Shown here: positions 1 to 13,113 of the stretch, in pieces | How positions within the stretch are numbered: the first letter of the stretch is position 1 | How the letters are laid out: the number at the start of each line of letters is the position of its first letter | DNA from: Azospira restricta | Lineage (GTDB): Bacteria; Pseudomonadota; Gammaproteobacteria; Burkholderiales; Rhodocyclaceae | DNA length: 64,000 nucleotides | NCBI RefSeq assembly: GCF_016858125.1 | Contig: NZ_CP064781.1 | Span: forward strand, 2,985,501-3,049,500 | Direction of reading: 5' to 3' | Made by a program: the position numbers and the translations under genes | The notes under the pieces: generated by a model | Database searches by the model: none | Seen by the model: only the letters and a program-made list of their open reading frames with translations | What the model was told of the DNA's origin: nothing

Positions 1-619
1 CGTCGTCTGCGGCGCCACCGGCAGCGGCAAGAGCCGCATCCTGCAGGAGATCGGCCGCCTCGGTGGGCAGATCGTCGACCTCGAGGCGCTCGCCTGCCAC
101 AAGGGCTCGGTGCTCGGCGTGCTGCCCGGCCAGCCGCAGCCCTCGCAGAAGATGTTCGAGTCGCAGCTGTTGCAGGCGCTGCGCGGGCTGGATGCGGCCC
201 GCCCGGTCTACGTCGAGGCGGAGAGCCGCAAGATCGGCCGCCTGCAGGTCCCGGAGGCGATGATCGAGACGATGCGCGCCGGCCAGTGCGTCGGCATCGA
301 GGCGCCGCGCGCCGCACGCGTCGCCTTCCTGCTGCGCGACTACGACTATTTCCTGAACGACCCGGCCTGGCTGAACAGCCGGCTCGCCGCGCTGAAGGAC
401 TTGCGCGGCGGCGAGACGGTCGCCCGCTGGCAGGACTACGCCAACGCCGGCCGCTGGCCGGAGCTGGTCGAGGAGCTGCTCGCCGATCACTACGACCCGC
501 TCTACGAGCGCTCGCAGAACCGCAACTACAGCGGCTACGGCGAACCGCGGACGGTCGCCGCGCCGGATCTGTCGCCGGCCGGCATCGCCGCCGTCGCGCG
601 GCAGATCCTCGCGGCCTGA
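1..619 (+). CDS. mnmH: tRNA 2-selenouridine synthase, C-terminal part (partial at window edge)
   Basis: About 205 C-terminal residues are visible. The enzyme replaces sulfur of 2-thiouridine at the tRNA wobble position with selenium, via a geranylated intermediate. The visible part opens with a P-loop, GATGSGKS, followed by the family-typical stretch with LGQ-like and FESQL motifs (here GVLPGQPQPSQ and FESQLLQAL) and the EAESRKIG motif. The N-terminal rhodanese domain with the catalytic Cys lies upstream of the window and cannot be checked. The frame is open from base 2 and stops at TGA. A roughly 120 bp gap separates it from the efflux operon, so it is probably a separate unit. Confidence 0.88.
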   Translation, partial: VVCGATGSGKSRILQEIGRLGGQIVDLEALACHKGSVLGVLPGQPQPSQKMFESQLLQALRGLDAARPVYVEAESRKIGRLQVPEAMIETMRAGQCVGIEAPRAARVAFLLRDYDYFLNDPAWLNSRLAALKDLRGGETVARWQDYANAGRWPELVEELLADHYDPLYERSQNRNYSGYGEPRTVAAPDLSPAGIAAVARQILAA

Positions 620-737
620 GCGCTGCTCGGGTGCCGCTCCCGGCCACCCGGCCGGGGCCGCGCACGATACATTGCGGTACACGGCCGCCGGCCCGGCCAA
701 GCTATACTCCGCCGTACTTTCGCGCCAGCCGCCACGC

Positions 738-2102
738 ATGTTCCGCCCCGCCCTGATCACCGCCGCCGTCCTCGCCGCCGCGCTCACCGGCACCGGCCAC
801 GCCGCCGACCCGTTCGCCACCGCAGCCGGCATCGCGCCGCTACCCTGCGCGCGCGCGCCGGCGGCCGGTGCGCTCGGCCTCGCCGAGGTGGTCGACCTGG
901 CGCTGTGCAACAACCCGCAGACGCGCGAGGCCTGGGCCGCCGCGCGCGCGCAGGCCGGCGCCGTCGGCGTCGCCCGCGCCGCGTATCTGCCGACGCTGAA
1001 CGCGACGCTCGGCAGCAGCCGCGTGCGCACCGACGTCGAGGACAAGGTCGCGACCCGCGCCACGGTGAATAGCGGCAGCCTCGCCTTCTCCTGGCTGCTC
1101 TACGACTTCGGCGCGCGCGACGCGACGCTGGAGAGCGCCCGCCAGCTGCTCGCCGCCGCCGTCGCGACGCAGGACGTCGCGACGCAGGCGGTCTTCCTCG
1201 CCGCGCTGCAGGCCTTCTACCAGGTGCATGCGCAGCAGGCGGCGGTGGATGCCGCCGAGCAGTCGGAAACATCGGCGCGCGAGAGCCTGGCCGCCGCCGA
1301 GGCCCGCTACCGCGCCGGCAGCGCGACGCCGGCCGACCGCCTGCAGGCGCAGACGGCGCTGTCGCAGGCGACGCTGGTGCGCATCCGCGCCGACGGCGAG
1401 CTGAAGAACGCGCGCGGCACGCTGGCCAACGCCGTCGGCCTCGACGCGCACCGGCCGCCGGCGCTGGCGCCGCTCGCCGCGAGCGAGCCGCCGGCCGGCT
1501 TCGAACGCGACGTCGATGCGCTGATCGCCGAAGCGCGCAGCCGCCGCCCCGACCTCGCCGCCGCCGAGGCGCAGGCGCAGGCGGCGCGCGCCACCGTGGA
1601 CGCGACGCGCGCCGCCCACCTGCCGACGATCTCGCTGAGCGCGGCGCCGACCTGGCAGGACAACGGCGGCCTCGCCACGCAGTCGTCGAGCATCGGCGTC
1701 AGCGTGAACATCCCGCTCTTCTCCGGCTTCGGCCAGACCTACAAGGTGCGCACCGCCGAAGCGCAGGCCGAGCAGAAGGACGCGCAGCGCGACCGCCTGC
1801 GCCTGCAGGTCGCGCTCGACGTGTGGAAGGCCTATCAGAACGTGCTCACCGCCACGCAGGCGCTGAAGAGCACCGCCGACCTGCTCGCCGCCGCCGAGCA
1901 GTCGGAGCGCGTCGCGCTCGGCCGCTACCGCGCCGGCGTCGGCAGCATCCTCGACCTGCTCGCGGCGCAGAGCGCGCTCGCTGCGGCTCGCCAGCAGCGC
2001 GTGCAGTCGGCCTACGACTGGAACGTCTCGCGCGCGACGCTGGCGCAAGCGGTCGGCGCCCTCGACACCGGCATCCTGCCCGTTCTCACCGGAAAGCCAT
2101 GA
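738..2102 (+). CDS. TolC-family outer membrane efflux protein
   Basis: A 454-residue outer-membrane channel of the TolC/OEP family, which forms the exit duct of tripartite efflux pumps. I chose the ATG at 738 because it gives a clean signal peptide (MFRPALITAAVLAAALTGTGHAA) while the longer frame from 672 adds an implausible leader. Two OEP repeats are visible, each with long Ala/Gln/Arg-rich helices and an SLAFSWLLYDFG / SVNIPLFSGFG beta-strand pair typical of TolC barrels. Its stop overlaps the start of the adaptor gene (ATGA), which indicates translational coupling with the macA-like and macB-like genes. A TATACT -10-like hexamer lies at 703-708, but I found no good -35. Confidence 0.9.
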   Translation: MFRPALITAAVLAAALTGTGHAADPFATAAGIAPLPCARAPAAGALGLAEVVDLALCNNPQTREAWAAARAQAGAVGVARAAYLPTLNATLGSSRVRTDVEDKVATRATVNSGSLAFSWLLYDFGARDATLESARQLLAAAVATQDVATQAVFLAALQAFYQVHAQQAAVDAAEQSETSARESLAAAEARYRAGSATPADRLQAQTALSQATLVRIRADGELKNARGTLANAVGLDAHRPPALAPLAASEPPAGFERDVDALIAEARSRRPDLAAAEAQAQAARATVDATRAAHLPTISLSAAPTWQDNGGLATQSSSIGVSVNIPLFSGFGQTYKVRTAEAQAEQKDAQRDRLRLQVALDVWKAYQNVLTATQALKSTADLLAAAEQSERVALGRYRAGVGSILDLLAAQSALAAARQQRVQSAYDWNVSRATLAQAVGALDTGILPVLTGKP

Positions 2103-3304
2103 AACTCTTCTCGCTGCGCACCCTGCTGATCGTCTCCCTCGTCCTCGCCGCCGGCGCCGGCTGGTTCGCCTGGCGGCAGAACGCCGCGCAGTCGCCGGAA
2201 CAGCGCTACAAGTTCCAGGAGGCCGGCGTCGCCGACGTCGTCCAGAACGTCTCGGCGAACGGCACGCTGAGCCCGGTGACGCTGGTCAACGTCGGCACCC
2301 AGGTGTCCGGCACGGTGAAGAAGCTGCACGTCGACTTCAACGACGTGGTCAAGGCCGGCCAGGTGCTCGCCGAACTCGACGACGCGCTGTACACCGCGGC
2401 GGCCAAGCAGAGCGAGGCGAACATCGCCAGCGCCAGCGCCTCGCTCGACCTCGCCCGCGCCAACGAGGCGCGCATCCGCACGCTGTTCGCCGACGAGTAC
2501 GTGTCGCGCCAGGAACTCGACCAGGCGGTGCAGGCGAAGAAGGCGGCCGAGGCCGCGCTGCGTCTCGCCCGCGCGCAGAACGACCGCGACCGCGCCAACC
2601 TCGGCTACGCGGTGATCCGCTCGCCGGTCTCCGGCGTCGTCGTCGACCGCCAGATCGACGTCGGCCAGACCGTCGCCGCCAGCTTCCAGACGCCGGTCCT
2701 GTTCAAGATCGCGCAGGACCTGACGCGGATGCAGATCTACACCAGCTTCGCCGAGGCCGACATCGGCAACATCCGCGTCGGCCAGGCGGTGCGCTTCAAC
2801 GTCGACGCCTTCCCCAACCGCAGCTTCAACGGCACGGTCAAGCAGATCCGGCTGAACCCGACGACGACGCAGAACGTCGTCACCTACAACGTCGTGGTCG
2901 AGGTCGAGAACCCCGACCAGCAGCTGCTGCCGGGGATGACCGCCTACGTCAGCATCGCCGTCGCCGAGAAGAAGGAGGTGCTGACCGTGCCCAACGCGGC
3001 GCTGCGCTTTCGCCCGAGCACGCCGGCGGCGAAGCCGGAGGGCGGCCGCGAGGCGAACGGCAACGGCGCGCCGCGCGGCGACGGCGAGAAGCGCGGCAAG
3101 CGCCGCGACGCCGGCAGCGGCACCGTCTACGTGCTCGCCGACGGCCGGCTGAAGGCGGTCAGCGTCGCAACCGGCATCACCGACAGCCGCGCCACCGAAG
3201 TCACCGGCGGCGAGCTGAAGGCCGGCGACCGCGTCGTCGTCGGCGAGAACATGCCGGCGCCCGAAACCGGCAGCGCCAGCGGCGTCCGCATGAGGATGTT
3301 CTGA
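2099..3304 (+). CDS. macA: MacA-type periplasmic adaptor (HlyD/RND family) of an ABC efflux pump
   Basis: A 401-residue membrane fusion protein linking the inner-membrane MacB transporter to the TolC channel. It has an N-terminal membrane anchor (residues 5-22), a biotinyl-lipoyl half-motif around GTQVSGTVKKLHV, a coiled-coil hairpin (about residues 95-165), the second lipoyl half (IRSPVSGVVVDR) and beta-barrel/membrane-proximal domains ending in LLPGMTAYVSI. A charged low-complexity insert rich in Gly, Arg, Lys and Glu (about residues 305-345) interrupts the last domain and is longer than usual. The ATG at 2099 overlaps the upstream stop by 4 bases, and the stop shares one base with the following ATPase start. 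Its substrate cannot be told from sequence. Confidence 0.9.
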   Translation: MKLFSLRTLLIVSLVLAAGAGWFAWRQNAAQSPEQRYKFQEAGVADVVQNVSANGTLSPVTLVNVGTQVSGTVKKLHVDFNDVVKAGQVLAELDDALYTAAAKQSEANIASASASLDLARANEARIRTLFADEYVSRQELDQAVQAKKAAEAALRLARAQNDRDRANLGYAVIRSPVSGVVVDRQIDVGQTVAASFQTPVLFKIAQDLTRMQIYTSFAEADIGNIRVGQAVRFNVDAFPNRSFNGTVKQIRLNPTTTQNVVTYNVVVEVENPDQQLLPGMTAYVSIAVAEKKEVLTVPNAALRFRPSTPAAKPEGGREANGNGAPRGDGEKRGKRRDAGSGTVYVLADGRLKAVSVATGITDSRATEVTGGELKAGDRVVVGENMPAPETGSASGVRMRMF

Positions 3305-4010
3305 TGGCGGAGGCGGTGATCCGCGTCGCCGGCCTGTGCAAGTCCTACCTGACCGCCGCCGGCCCCTTCCCCGCGCTGAACGGCGTCGACCTGGTCATCG
3401 CGCGCGGCGAGTTCGTCGCGGTGATGGGGCCTTCCGGCTCGGGCAAGTCGACCTTCATGAACATCCTCGGCTGCCTCGACCGCGCCAGCAGCGGCGACTA
3501 CATCCTCGACGGCCGCCACGTCGAGCACCTGTCGCCGGACGAGCTGGCGGCGCTGCGCGGACGGACGATCGGCTTCGTCTTCCAGGGCTTCAACCTGCTG
3601 CCGCGGATGAGCCTGGAGGACAACGTCGCGCTGCCGCTGGTCTATGCCGGCATCGACGTGCATACGCGCCGCGAGCGGGCGCGGCGCATGCTCTCCCGGG
3701 TCGGCCTCGAACAGTACGCGACCTCGCTGCCCAACCGCATCTCCGGCGGCCAGCAGCAGCGCGTCGCGATCGCCCGCGCGCTGATCAACGAGCCGCGCCT
3801 GATCCTCGCCGACGAGCCGACCGGCAACCTCGACAGCCACACCAGCGAGGAGATCATGGCGCTGTTCGAGTCGCTGCACCGCGAGGGCATCACCATCGTG
3901 CTGGTCACGCACGAGCACGACGTCGCAGACCACGCCGAGCGCCAGGTGCGCTTCCGCGACGGACAGATCGTCGCCGATGAACCGACGCCACGGCGCACGG
4001 AGGCCCGGCC

Positions 4011-4017
<7 letters not shown>
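3304..4017 (+). CDS. ABC transporter ATPase, MacB/LolD type
   Basis: A 237-residue ATP-binding subunit of a mechanotransmission-type ABC system. Walker A is GPSGSGKST (about residues 41-49), the signature is [15 protein letters not shown], and Walker B is [12 protein letters not shown] with a downstream H-loop (LVTHEHD). The length fits a stand-alone ATPase rather than the fused E. coli MacB. It overlaps the permease start by 7 bases and the adaptor stop by 1 base, so all four genes from 738 to 5231 form one operon. It is expected to energise shape changes in the periplasmic domain of the permease rather than transport across the membrane itself. Confidence 0.92.
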
Positions 4018-5231
<1,214 letters not shown>

Positions 5232-5235
5232 TCCG

Positions 5236-7746
5236 TTAAACGCGGATCTCCTCGGCCGGCGCCGGCCGCCCGAAGTGGTAGCCCTGCAGCAGGTCGGCGC
5301 CGAGCTGGCGCATCGCCGCCGCGGTCGCCTCGTCCTCGATGCCTTCGGCGACGGTGCGCAGGCGCAGCGACTGCGCCAGGCTGACGATCGCCTGCACGAC
5401 GCGGGCGCCCTCGGCGGTATGCACGCGGCGGACGAAGGAGATGTCGATCTTCAGCTCGCTCACCGGCAGCTCGTGCAGCTGCGACAGCGACGCGTAGCCG
5501 GTGCCGAAGTCGTCGATCGACAGGCGGAAGCCGGCGGCGACGATCTGCTGCAGCCGCTCCTCGGCGAACTCGACGTCGAGCAGCGCCACCGATTCGGTCA
5601 CCTCCAGCGTCAGCGCCGACGGCGGCACCGCGTGCTGCTCGACGTCGGCGAGCAGCGCGTCGACGAAATCCGGCGCGAACAGCTGGCGCTTCGAGACGTT
5701 CATCGCCAGGTGCAGGTCCGGGCGCAGCGCGAGCCAGCGGCGGAACTGCGCGAGCGCCTGGCGGCGCACGAGATGGCCGAGCTCGCCGATCAGGCCGAGG
5801 TTCTCCGCCATCGGGATGAAGCTCGCCGGCGACACCCAGCCGTAATCCGGGTCGTGCCAGCGCGCCAGCGCCTCGAAGCCGGCGATCGCGACGCTGCCGT
5901 CGGCGGCCGGACGGGCGGCGACCAGCGGCTGGAACCAAACGCCGATGCGCTCGTCGCGGATCGCCTGCGCCAGCCGCGACTGGATGTAGAGCTCCTTCTT
6001 GCCGAGCCCCTTGTTGCTCATGTCCGAGTAGAGCTGGAAGGTGTTGCGGCCCAGCGACTTGGCGTGGAACATCGCGCGGTCGGCCTGCGCCAGCAGGTCG
6101 TCGACGCCTTCCGCATCGTCCGGGTAGAGCGAGATGCCGACGCTGAAGGTGGCGTTGAGCGCGACGCCCTCGATCTCGAAGGTCTGGCGCATCGTCTCGA
6201 TCAGCGCCTGCGCGATCGGGCGCACGCCGTCGGCGCCCTCCAGTTCGGGCAACAGCACGACGAACTCGTCGCCGCCCCAGCGCGCCAGCGTGTCCCCCTC
6301 GCGCAGCACCTTCTTGATCACGCCGGCCAGCGTCTGTAGCAGCAGGTCGCCGGCCTTGTGCCCGTAGGCGTCGTTGATGTTCTTGAAGTGATCGATGTCG
6401 ATGAAGCAGACGGCGACGCGGTGGCCGCTGCGCTGCGCGAGCTCGGTCGCCTTGCGGATGCGGTCCTCGAGCAGCGCCCGGTTGGGCAGGTTGGTCAGCG
6501 CGTCGTGCATCGCCATGTGTGCGATATGGCGCTCCTGCAGGTAGCCCTTGGTCACGTCGCGCAGCACGCCGCGCGCGTTGAGCAGGCGGCCGCCGGCGTC
6601 GCGCTCGGCGACCAGCCGGCATTCGACCCAGGCCTCCGGCCGGCCGGCGGTGCGGAAGCGCAGGCGGCCGCGGAACTCGTCCTTGTCGCCGGAGGCGAGC
6701 CCCTGCAGGTTCATCTCGAAGGCGCGGCGGTCCTGGTCGTGGATGCTCTCCGGCAGGTAGTAGCCGGCCTTCGGCTCAACGCCGGCCAGCCGCCACCAGC
6801 CGCGGTTGGCGCTCAGGATGCGGCCGTCGGGGGCGATCTCGAGCACCGCCTCGTCGAGCAGGTCGAGGGTACGGACGAAGGCATTGAGCTCCTGCGCCAG
6901 CGTCCTCTCCTTGGCCAGCGCCGCCTGCAGCTCGACGAAGGGCTGCCGCACGCTGTCGACGAAGACGGCGCGGTAGATGAAGGCGTAGCAGACGATCTTG
7001 TAGACGTGCCCGGCCATGTTGAACAGGTCGCTCACCGACGCATAGAGCGTGAAACACAGTTCCGACAACGCGGCGATCGCCGCCGCCGCGAACAGGTCGG
7101 CGGCGTTGAACCCGGCGCCGGCGCGCGCCTGCCGGTGGAAGCGCCAGGCGGCAACGCCGTAGATGCCGACCAGCCCGTATTCGAGGGCGACCTTCAGCGG
7201 CGTCAGCCCCTGCCCGGCGACGAAGAAGGCCGGCAGCGATTCGGGATGGCCCAGCGCCAGCTGGTAGACGACAGCGACGTAGCCGATCACGCCGGCCAGC
7301 AGCCAGTAGCGCGCATAGGCGCCGATCATCGGCTTCCATGCGCGCAGGGCGACGACGAGCAGGCCGATCGCCGCCAGGTAGCGCGCCGCCAGCCAGAAGA
7401 CGATCGCCTTCTGCGGGCTGGCCGGGGTCACCATCTCGGGCATGCCCTGGTAGCTGAGGGTGTGGCCGAAATCGAGCAGCGCGGTGCCGAACAGCGCGGC
7501 ACCGATGATCAGCACGTTGCCCGGCCGCGACTCGGCATGGGCGTTCCAGGCGATGCCGAAGGCAAGCATGGCGACGATGATCGCCACGGTTTCGACGGTC
7601 GTGTGCAGCGGCAGGTAGCGCGACAGGCCGAATTCGGTGTTGCTGCCGAGCAGCCAGAGGAAGGCGTAGGCGAGCGTCAGCGTGCCGACCCAGCGCCAGG
7701 CGCGGGCGAGACTGTCGCTGTCGGCCAAGGAGTTCGCATCGCTCAT
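5236..7746 (-). CDS. MASE3-PAS-GGDEF-EAL bifunctional c-di-GMP signalling protein
   Basis: An 836-residue membrane protein. Residues 1-265 form a seven to eight helix MASE3-like membrane sensor, followed by a PAS domain (about 285-400), GGDEF (about 405-570) and EAL (about 590-830). The cyclase motif is intact (GGDEF, residues 491-495), with an RxxD inhibitory site (REGD) five residues before it. The phosphodiesterase part has FEALARW (EAL 625-627), an LEVTES glutamate motif and DDFGTGYASL, so it looks catalytically competent. Both activities may therefore be present, and which dominates cannot be told. It is monocistronic and convergent with the efflux operon. Confidence 0.9.
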   Translation of the reverse strand: MSDANSLADSDSLARAWRWVGTLTLAYAFLWLLGSNTEFGLSRYLPLHTTVETVAIIVAMLAFGIAWNAHAESRPGNVLIIGAALFGTALLDFGHTLSYQGMPEMVTPASPQKAIVFWLAARYLAAIGLLVVALRAWKPMIGAYARYWLLAGVIGYVAVVYQLALGHPESLPAFFVAGQGLTPLKVALEYGLVGIYGVAAWRFHRQARAGAGFNAADLFAAAAIAALSELCFTLYASVSDLFNMAGHVYKIVCYAFIYRAVFVDSVRQPFVELQAALAKERTLAQELNAFVRTLDLLDEAVLEIAPDGRILSANRGWWRLAGVEPKAGYYLPESIHDQDRRAFEMNLQGLASGDKDEFRGRLRFRTAGRPEAWVECRLVAERDAGGRLLNARGVLRDVTKGYLQERHIAHMAMHDALTNLPNRALLEDRIRKATELAQRSGHRVAVCFIDIDHFKNINDAYGHKAGDLLLQTLAGVIKKVLREGDTLARWGGDEFVVLLPELEGADGVRPIAQALIETMRQTFEIEGVALNATFSVGISLYPDDAEGVDDLLAQADRAMFHAKSLGRNTFQLYSDMSNKGLGKKELYIQSRLAQAIRDERIGVWFQPLVAARPAADGSVAIAGFEALARWHDPDYGWVSPASFIPMAENLGLIGELGHLVRRQALAQFRRWLALRPDLHLAMNVSKRQLFAPDFVDALLADVEQHAVPPSALTLEVTESVALLDVEFAEERLQQIVAAGFRLSIDDFGTGYASLSQLHELPVSELKIDISFVRRVHTAEGARVVQAIVSLAQSLRLRTVAEGIEDEATAAAMRQLGADLLQGYHFGRPAPAEEIRV

Positions 7747-7837
7747 CGGGCCCCCCGTTCGTCGGCCGGCGTTTCGCGTCGCCGGACCTTGTCGTTATCT
7801 GTTCGGGATTATGCCATCGGAAGCGACGGCGGGCCGA

Positions 7838-8191
7838 CTACGGCGTGCGGGCCGCCTTCTCCGGCGGTTTCGCCGCGCCGGGGGCGGGGGCGGGGGCGGC
7901 CGCCGGCCGGCTGCCGGCCGGACGTTCGGGGATCTGCACGAAGACCTCGTCCTGCTTGATCATGCCGAGCTCGAAGCGGGCGCGCTCCTCGATCGCCTCG
8001 TAGCCCTGCTTCAAGTCGCGCACTTCGGCGTCGAGACCGCCGTTGCGCGTCTCCAGCTTGCGGTTGGCTTCCCGCTGCTGCGCCAGCTGGCGGTCGTAGT
8101 CCCACACCTTCAGCCAGCCGCCCTTGCCCAGCCACAGCGGGTACTGCAGCAGCACGAGCAGCGCGACGAGGGCGAGGGTGAGCCAGCGCAT
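7838..8191 (-). CDS. ftsB: cell division protein FtsB (septum formation initiator)
   Basis: A 117-residue bitopic protein with a short cytoplasmic start, one transmembrane helix ([19 protein letters not shown]) and a coiled coil (about residues 30-65), followed by the family motif [21 protein letters not shown]. In the divisome FtsB pairs with FtsL and FtsQ to activate septal wall synthesis. The C-terminal tail after about residue 90 is an Ala/Pro-rich extension absent from the E. coli protein. It follows eno, the standard order in proteobacteria, separated here by an inverted-repeat element. Confidence 0.92.
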   Translation of the reverse strand: MRWLTLALVALLVLLQYPLWLGKGGWLKVWDYDRQLAQQREANRKLETRNGGLDAEVRDLKQGYEAIEERARFELGMIKQDEVFVQIPERPAGSRPAAAPAPAPGAAKPPEKAARTP

Positions 8192-8199
8192 GGTTGAAA

Positions 8200-8275
8200 G
8201 GGGCTAGGGACCAGGGACTAGGGGCTAGCGAAAAGCTCGCGCACCCCTCCAGCCCCTAGCCCCTAGCTCCCAGCC
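8200..8275. repeat. inverted repeat built from GGGACTAG-like octamers between eno and ftsB
   Basis: The left arm (8200-8228) is a degenerate tandem of GGGGCTAG, GGGACCAG and GGGACTAG. The right arm (about 8250-8275) carries the complement (CCCCTAGCCCCTAGCTCCC), and an inner GCGA/TCGC mini-stem lies between them. It fills the whole eno-ftsB spacer and could fold into a long hairpin in the transcript. Its function is unknown: an mRNA stabiliser, an attenuator or an inert repeat are all possible. Confidence 0.75.
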
Positions 8276-8277
8276 GC

Positions 8278-9666
<1,389 letters not shown>

Positions 9667-9668
<2 letters not shown>

Positions 9669-10506
9669 ACAAACTCATTTCCTCGAAACCGGCCGCCTTG
9701 ACCGCGCGGTCGAGCGCGACCAGCGTCGTCAGCAGGCTTTCCATGCGCGCCAGCGGCCAGCTGTTGGGGCCGTCGGAGAAGGCCTTCTCCGGGCACGGGT
9801 GGGTTTCCATGAACAGGCCGGAGATGCCGACCGCCACCGCTGCCCGCGCCAGCACCGGCACGAACTCGCGCTGCCCGCCCGACACCGTGCCCTGCCCGCC
9901 CGGCAGCTGCACCGAATGCGTCGCATCGAACACGACCGGGCAGTTCGTCTCGCGCATGATCGCCAGCGAGCGCATGTCCGAGACCAGATTGTTGTAGCCG
10001 AAGGAGGCGCCGCGCTCGCAGACCATCAGGTTGTCGGCACCGCCGTTCACCTCGCGCGCCTTGTCGACAACGTTCTTCATGTCGCCCGGCGCCAGGAACT
10101 GACCCTTCTTGATGTTTACCGGCTTGCCGCAAGCGGCCACCGCATGGATGAAGTCGGTCTGCCGGCAGAGGAAGGCCGGCGTCTGCAGCACGTCGACGAC
10201 GGCGGCGACGGCCGGGATGTCCTCCTCGGTATGCACGTCGGTGAGGATCGGCACGCCGACCTGGCGGCGGACCTCGTCGAGCAGCTTAAGGCCGGCCTCC
10301 AGCCCGGGGCCGCGCACCGACTTGCCGGAGCTGCGGTTGGCCTTGTCGTAGGAAGCCTTGAAGATGTACGGCACGCCGAGGCGGCCGCAGACCTCCTTCA
10401 GGTGGCCGGCGACCTCGACGCACAGTTCCAGCGACTCGGCCGTGCACGGGCCGGCGATCAGGAACAGCGGCCGCTCGAGGCCGATCTCGAAACCGCACAG
10501 TTTCAT
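9667..10506 (-). CDS. kdsA: 3-deoxy-8-phosphooctulonate (KDO-8-P) synthase
   Basis: A 279-residue cytosolic enzyme condensing arabinose-5-phosphate with phosphoenolpyruvate to KDO-8-phosphate for lipopolysaccharide inner core. Family signatures are [11 protein letters not shown] at the N-terminus, [31 protein letters not shown] and [11 protein letters not shown]. The proximity of eno, which makes the substrate PEP, is the usual arrangement. The ATG overlaps the end of the upstream HEPN gene by 4 bases (ATGA), so the toxin-like pair is co-transcribed with kdsA. Confidence 0.96.
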
Positions 10507-10916
10507 TCGGAATCTCCTTTGCCGGCCTCGACCTGCAAACGCGCCCAGGCCATCAGCGCATCGACCGCAGCATCGGCTTCTTCGAGCGACACCTTCGGTG
10601 CCGCAGTGCCGAGATAACGGAACTCCACGGCGTACGGCGCCAACCTTGCCAACAAGGTCCGCTCCAGCGGAACTGCAATCTTCTGCGCTCCGGCCAGGTC
10701 CAGCAACTCGAGCAAATCGTGCGTCCGGCGGAAGACGACGCCCGCACTGACCAGAACGGCCTTCAACCCTTTTTCGACGGCCTGTTGCGCATGGAACAGC
10801 GTCGTTTCCAGCGGCGCCTCGCTGGCCTTGCGCAGGATGTGAAACGTCACTTCGTCGCGGGCAGCGGCGGCGAGCAGCTCCTGTGCCTGCTCCGCGGCGA
10901 TCTCACGCGGGTTCAT
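10503..10916 (-). CDS. HEPN-domain protein (partner of an MNT nucleotidyltransferase)
   Basis: A 137-residue helical HEPN-family protein. The signature is [15 protein letters not shown] followed by [10 protein letters not shown], as in the HEPN half of HEPN/MNT pairs. I see no convincing Rx4-6H RNase motif, so nuclease toxicity is not supported by sequence alone. In characterised pairs the nucleotidyltransferase neutralises its HEPN partner by AMPylation or nucleotidylation; whether that applies here is inference. It overlaps the upstream nucleotidyltransferase by 14 bases and the downstream kdsA by 4. It lies inside what is usually an uninterrupted pyrG-kdsA-eno cluster. Confidence 0.8.
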   Translation of the reverse strand: MNPREIAAEQAQELLAAAARDEVTFHILRKASEAPLETTLFHAQQAVEKGLKAVLVSAGVVFRRTHDLLELLDLAGAQKIAVPLERTLLARLAPYAVEFRYLGTAAPKVSLEEADAAVDALMAWARLQVEAGKGDSE

Positions 10917-11223
10917 GCAACACCTTGCCTTCGCGTGCCGCCCAATAGACGGGGGTGGCCCACCATTCCCGGCGTTTCTGGTATTCCTGCTCCGACAGCA
11001 GCAGCAGATCGACGCCGACGCCGATGCTGCCGACCGCCTCGCGCAGGCGCAGGTACTCGTCGGTGAAATCGACGACCTGCGGCTCGACGACCATCAGATC
11101 GAGATCCGAATCGTCGTCCGCATCGCCGCGCGCGTACGAGCCGAAAACGATCACCCGCGCCGGCTGGCTGGCGGCGGCGGCGATGCGCTCGGCGGTAGCG
11201 GCGATGGCCTGCGGCGACAGCAT
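10903..11223 (-). CDS. minimal nucleotidyltransferase (MNT/NTase) domain protein
   Basis: A 106-residue protein of the DNA polymerase beta-like nucleotidyltransferase fold. The active-site motif is complete: GSYARGD, then SDLDLMV with two metal-binding Asp, and a third acidic residue in VGVDLLLLSE. This is the antitoxin-type partner of the HEPN gene with which it overlaps by 14 bases. Its start almost touches the pyrG stop (1 base between), so it is read within the pyrG-to-ftsB transcript. Confidence 0.85.
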   Translation of the reverse strand: MLSPQAIAATAERIAAAASQPARVIVFGSYARGDADDDSDLDLMVVEPQVVDFTDEYLRLREAVGSIGVGVDLLLLSEQEYQKRREWWATPVYWAAREGKVLHEPA

Positions 11224-11224
11224 G

Positions 11225-12916
<1,692 letters not shown>

Positions 12917-12949
12917 TCAAAACCTCCGCCGCGGCCGCGCAGCACCGCG

Positions 12950-12978
12950 TTGCTCAAGCATTCGGCATAAATTACAAT
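12950..12978 (+). promoter_or_regulatory. candidate sigma-70 promoter for the gene at 13114
   Basis: TTGCTC (12950-12955) and TACAAT (12973-12978) are separated by 17 bases, lying in the intergenic region divergent from pyrG. Transcription from here would give an untranslated leader of roughly 125 bases. Confidence 0.45.
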
Positions 12979-13113
12979 GACGCCCGGCTAATCGGGAGAG
13001 ACCGACAAGCGGATGGCCCCCTCCCCGGCCCGGCGTGCGTGCGACGCGCTCCGGCACAGCCCCCGCACGCCGGGGACCGGGCGATACGAAGACACGGACA
13101 ACGAGGGAGATCC

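Noticed and set aside
672-708. TTGCGG ... TATACT as a promoter of the tolC-like gene
   Set aside because: The spacing is 25 bases, too long for sigma-70; only the TATACT is plausible as a -10.
10503-10916. Calling the HEPN protein a proven RNase toxin
   Set aside because: No convincing Rx4-6H motif; only family membership is supported.
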